Below, one piece after another: positions 60,919-64,000 of a DNA stretch of 64,000 bases. The notes beneath the pieces are model-generated. The model was given only the letters and a program-made list of their open reading frames with translations. It searched no databases and had not been told where the DNA came from. Positions within the stretch are counted from its first letter, which is position 1. Every line of letters starts with the position of its first letter. Both the position numbers and the translations under genes were made by a program. This stretch comes from Anastrepha obliqua (taxonomy: Eukaryota; Arthropoda; Insecta; Diptera; Tephritidae), in NCBI RefSeq assembly GCF_027943255.1, contig NC_072893.1:85071784-85135783 (forward strand). The letters run 5' to 3'.

Positions 60919-63151
60919 GCAGCAATGGCAGAATGAATAGCGAATGAATGAAATAGCGCGCACGTGAGAGATAAACGGTGAAATATTGAGGTGCATGCGT
61001 TACAGTGGCAACGCGTAGCTGAGAGAAAGAGCTGAATAATGATGATATGATTCGCGAGTGTACGCGCGCTTACATTGAGATTCCAGGGCACGGTTTTGTT
61101 CCTAATTGACGATAGTCGATAAAACCAACAAACTTTTTTAATGACAACAACAAATAAGCTATACGATTTAAAGAATTATAGAATGAACTATAGTTGATAA
61201 ATAATGCATGCAGATGGAGAGAGAGCAGAATTATGAAGAATGAAGTAAAGGTATTTTTCTAGCTTTTTAAGAGAGTATGAGGGCGGGACAAAGATATTGA
61301 AAGAGAAGAATTGCTTTCACAACAACAGTTACAATGTCTTGGCTGTTTAGTATTTTTGTACAAAAATTTCAAGATAATCAAGTAGCATTTGCCAATCGAA
61401 ATAATTTTTATTACCACATAAAAACTACATAAGCAAGTAAACTTACAGAATTTGGCGTATATGCACAGGTACAGAATATATACGAGTATAAATAAAGCCA
61501 CTTTGGCAACAGCTGAAGGGGCGATTAGTCTGGGCTTAACCGGCATAACTTAACGTAACTGAAATTAATTCAAAATTAGAGAAAATAACTTCTCAAAAGA
61601 ATTTATTCGAAGCCAACAAAAAATGTTCAAAGCAGAACTTGTAAGAAAGAAAGAAATTGTCAAATGTCAACAGAAAGTTGACGTTATGAATAACCGCGAG
61701 TTAAGTTGTGTTACGCCATTTAAGTTTAGACTAATTGGACTTTGTCAAGTATTTGCTTAAGCTGTTTGTGAGCTGCCGCAAATGTGCGCATATGTACATA
61801 TATGTCTATTTATGTAACCAAGACGCCAATCAAGAAATCAACCAATAAATATTTGTCAACAAGTTCTATTCTAGTACCCCCAAGAAGCTGTGTTCAATAA
61901 ATTTATGCATTTATATTTTGTATAAATTATTCATTACCATATACCAAGCATACATTCATACATAAATACACACATACTTACATGTAATTATAAGTTAAAA
62001 AAAAGTAGTTATAATCGAAGCCAATTAATTTAAGACAACTGTGGTTTAGTTTTATACTCCATGCAATTATGTATGTATATGTAATAAAAAACAGAAATAG
62101 TTAAGAATTACAAACATAGGTTTGCATACGAAGTAAATGAGTGAAAAGCGTGAACAAAGATATTAAAAAGATACAGTGGACGCTTAGAATGCTTAAGCAG
62201 TTCGTTCTGAAGCTAATTAAGATTTCGGAGTGCGTTTCTGAAAGCTTTTCAAAAATAAATTTTTCTACTATTACATCGCTTTTGCATTTATTAATTGCAC
62301 ATCTTTTTTGTTTGTTTTGCTCATCATTTTATTCACATTTATTAGTTTTCTTGTAAATGCTCTGTGAAAATTGTTCATATAAGTGCGCAAAAGTTGTAAC
62401 GATTCTTTTTTGTTTTTTTTGTAAAGATGCTTGTGAGTTTCATTTGTATTTGTGGTTTCAACACATGTCTATTTCTTCACAATATCTGATCGGAGGTGGA
62501 GAAGATTCGATAATTTAATAACTTTTTGGCCGTTAAATCCGCCACTGCTCACTCTACTCTACCAACAAATTAGGCTCATTGATTGCATCGGCATTACGAA
62601 CAAGGACGAATTTTTCGATATTATCGGAAATAATATCAGTATTCAGAAAACTTAAGTTAAATCTTACGATTTTAGAAAGCTATGAGCATAAAAAAAATTG
62701 CTTCATTTCTCTGGACAACTAAGATTAAGAACGCTGATCGTCGGCTGTAAAAAGCAACTGCATTTAGTTTATTTTCACATAAATAATAAATTGAAAAAAA
62801 AAAAATTCAATTAAATTGAAAGCCACAAACCATTTATTAGAAATCCAAAATTGACTTCAAAAACCAGTCAGAAAAAAACTTTTCACCATGCCACAGCACT
62901 TTTTGTTTTTTAGGTTTTTGAAACCTATATTTAATTATCGATTCTATGTGCCAAATTGCATATTATTTTTATACAAATAATCACTCATTAACATCGATAA
63001 ACCTAAGTACATATACAGCGAGAATTATTTAAATTTTAAATAAATTAGAATTCAAACGAGTAGCATAGCAATCTGCTCTACCTTACCACATACAACGAAA
63101 TATACATGCAAACATATATTCATACATATTTCGTACTTTTAATATATTAAT
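60919..63151. other. Cyp18a1 3' UTR and convergent intergenic region, with AATAAA signals
   Basis: The 3' flank of Cyp18a1 carries AATAAA at 61491-61496, 61844-61849 and 61896-61901; the last two are followed by T-rich or GT-rich sequence. Which is used cannot be told. From about 62.1 kb to 63.15 kb nothing recognisable is seen. Confidence 0.6.
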
Positions 63152-63472
63152 TTTATTTTTAATTATTATATCTTGTATGTATGTATACTTATTAAATATC
63201 TTGTTTTTGTTATACTTCTATTCACATTCAGACATATATAGTTATGTAAATATCATTTTACAAAATTAAACTCATTAGCGTGTTTTATAATGTTTTGTGC
63301 AGCAAGAATATCAAAGTTATATGTATGTATTTACATAATTTGTGAAAGAAAAAAATTAAGCAAGCAAAAAAAAAAAAGACAAACAAAAACAAAACATGCA
63401 CATATAAACATTATGAAAGGTATTTGCATACAAAGTACATTAAAGAAAACAAGAAATTTTAGTAAATCCAAT
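63152..63472 (-). terminator. phm: phm 3' UTR with candidate poly(A) signal
   Basis: On the minus strand the first AATAAA after the stop codon is at 63157-63152, about 320 bases downstream. This is the likely poly(A) signal of the minus-strand P450. Confidence 0.45.
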
Positions 63473-63738
63473 TTAAATTGTGTTTGATTTGATATCCGTT
63501 TTCACCGGCACATCTTTGTACATTCCCATGTCGTCACTAGCCAGTATATCCTTCATATTGCGCATAGGCTTTGCCGTGATCTCATAGTGCAATGGAGCTA
63601 ATGTTATGCCACTTTCACCCCTCAAGCTCATACCTTCGTACTCCGGCGCCAGCTTGACGTGGAAGTTGCGTATTATATGGCCGGCAAATAGGTAAAGAAT
63701 CATGCGTGCAAGTTCCTCGCCGGGGCACATGCGCTTTC
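63473..63738 (-). CDS. phm: Cytochrome P450 last coding exon, probably Phantom/CYP306A1 (partial, continues beyond the window)
   Basis: The exon starts after the acceptor CTCCACCAG at 63739-63740 with a split Gly codon and runs GKRMCPGEELARM, the second half of the heme loop (FxxGxRxCxG) followed by helix L; the stop is TAA at 63473-63475. The exon encodes the last ~88 residues, ending in a charged tail. It lies tail-to-tail with Cyp18a1, and Cyp18a1 and phm (ecdysteroid 25-hydroxylase) are adjacent in flies, so synteny supports the name. The upstream exons are outside the window. An M at the MCPGE position is not a real start. Confidence 0.85.
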
Positions 63739-63951
63739 CTGGTGGAGAGAAAACAAGTAATAAACAAAATAAATGAAATAAAATATATAAACTAATTGTA
63801 TGCGATTTTAGTAAATTGGGTGATCATTAACGAAGCCGCTCAGGCATGGAATATGTTGGTATGAAAACATTGAATAACTTTGAAAAAAAAAAAACTGATT
63901 TGTATAAGTGAGGTATTTTTATTTGGTTGGGTTATTTACAATTTATTAAAA
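63739..63951 (-). other. phm: phm last intron (partial)
   Basis: Intron sequence upstream of the final exon on the minus strand, with a T-rich tract before the acceptor. No further exon is seen before the window ends. Confidence 0.7.
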
Positions 63952-64000
63952 CTATTTTTTGAATACAATATCAATCAATTGGCCACCTTTATTAGCAATC
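63952..64000 (-). mobile_element. Mariner-like transposase C-terminus (edge of window)
   Basis: Minus-strand codons read IANKGGQLIDIVFKK then TAG. This resembles the C-termini of the mariner-like elements at 34741 (RGGHLPEIIFKT) and 4153 (RGGGHLADILFHT). It would place a transposon inside the last phm intron, or between phm exons. Only about 15 residues are visible, so this is tentative. Confidence 0.45.

Noticed and set aside
63719..63730. ATG within MCPGEE as the start of a small gene
   Set aside because: It is an internal Met of the P450 heme loop; the exon begins upstream at 63738 after a good acceptor.
1..64000. CRISPR array, operon or phage-like system
   Set aside because: The window is intron-containing insect DNA; the tandem repeats seen are transposon arms, microsatellites or a degenerate minisatellite without spacer structure.

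Overview
The window is nuclear DNA from a higher fly, most likely a tephritid fruit fly. The support is (i) a spliced cytochrome P450 gene whose conceptual protein matches dipteran CYP18A1 along its whole length, (ii) the last exon of a second P450 that fits phantom (CYP306A1), the known neighbour of Cyp18a1 in insects, (iii) short GT-AG introns and AT-rich, TATG-microsatellite-rich DNA, and (iv) many fly-type transposon relics. The tephritid assignment is inference; no species can be named from the sequence alone.

Layout. From 1 to about 50.35 kb no host gene is visible. This part is a graveyard of mobile elements. It holds internally deleted mariner-like elements with AAGGG-type ends and TA target duplications (1644-2546, 4153-5029, 8365-9073, 34741-35669, plus relics). 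It also holds other Tc1/mariner relics, a hAT transposase pseudogene (2645-3507), piggyBac-like relics (5.4-6.2 kb and 15.9-16.2 kb), and 3' ends of several non-LTR retrotransposon families. At least seven copies of a ~200-bp MITE and five copies of a tRNA-derived SINE are present. Two young-looking insertions have exact ends: a 3500-bp transposon with a nearly intact transposase (45323-48822) nested inside a non-LTR retrotransposon, and a 1070-bp foldback element (32298-33367) nested inside a SINE. Both have perfect 8-bp target duplications.

From about 50.35 kb the character changes: transposon relics nearly vanish and the host locus begins. Cyp18a1 (52619-60918, + strand) has a TATA box, five coding exons and four introns, and encodes 537 residues. 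Its 3' end faces the 3' end of phm (63473-63738, - strand, last exon only; the rest lies beyond the window), with about 2.55 kb between the stop codons. By family knowledge the two enzymes act on the same hormone in opposite senses: Phantom hydroxylates carbon 25 during ecdysone synthesis, while CYP18A1 hydroxylates/oxidises carbon 26 to inactivate ecdysteroids.

No rRNA, functional tRNA, CRISPR or prokaryotic features were seen. Transposon relics were identified by eye from residual protein motifs and shared termini, so their outer limits are approximate unless a target duplication is quoted.
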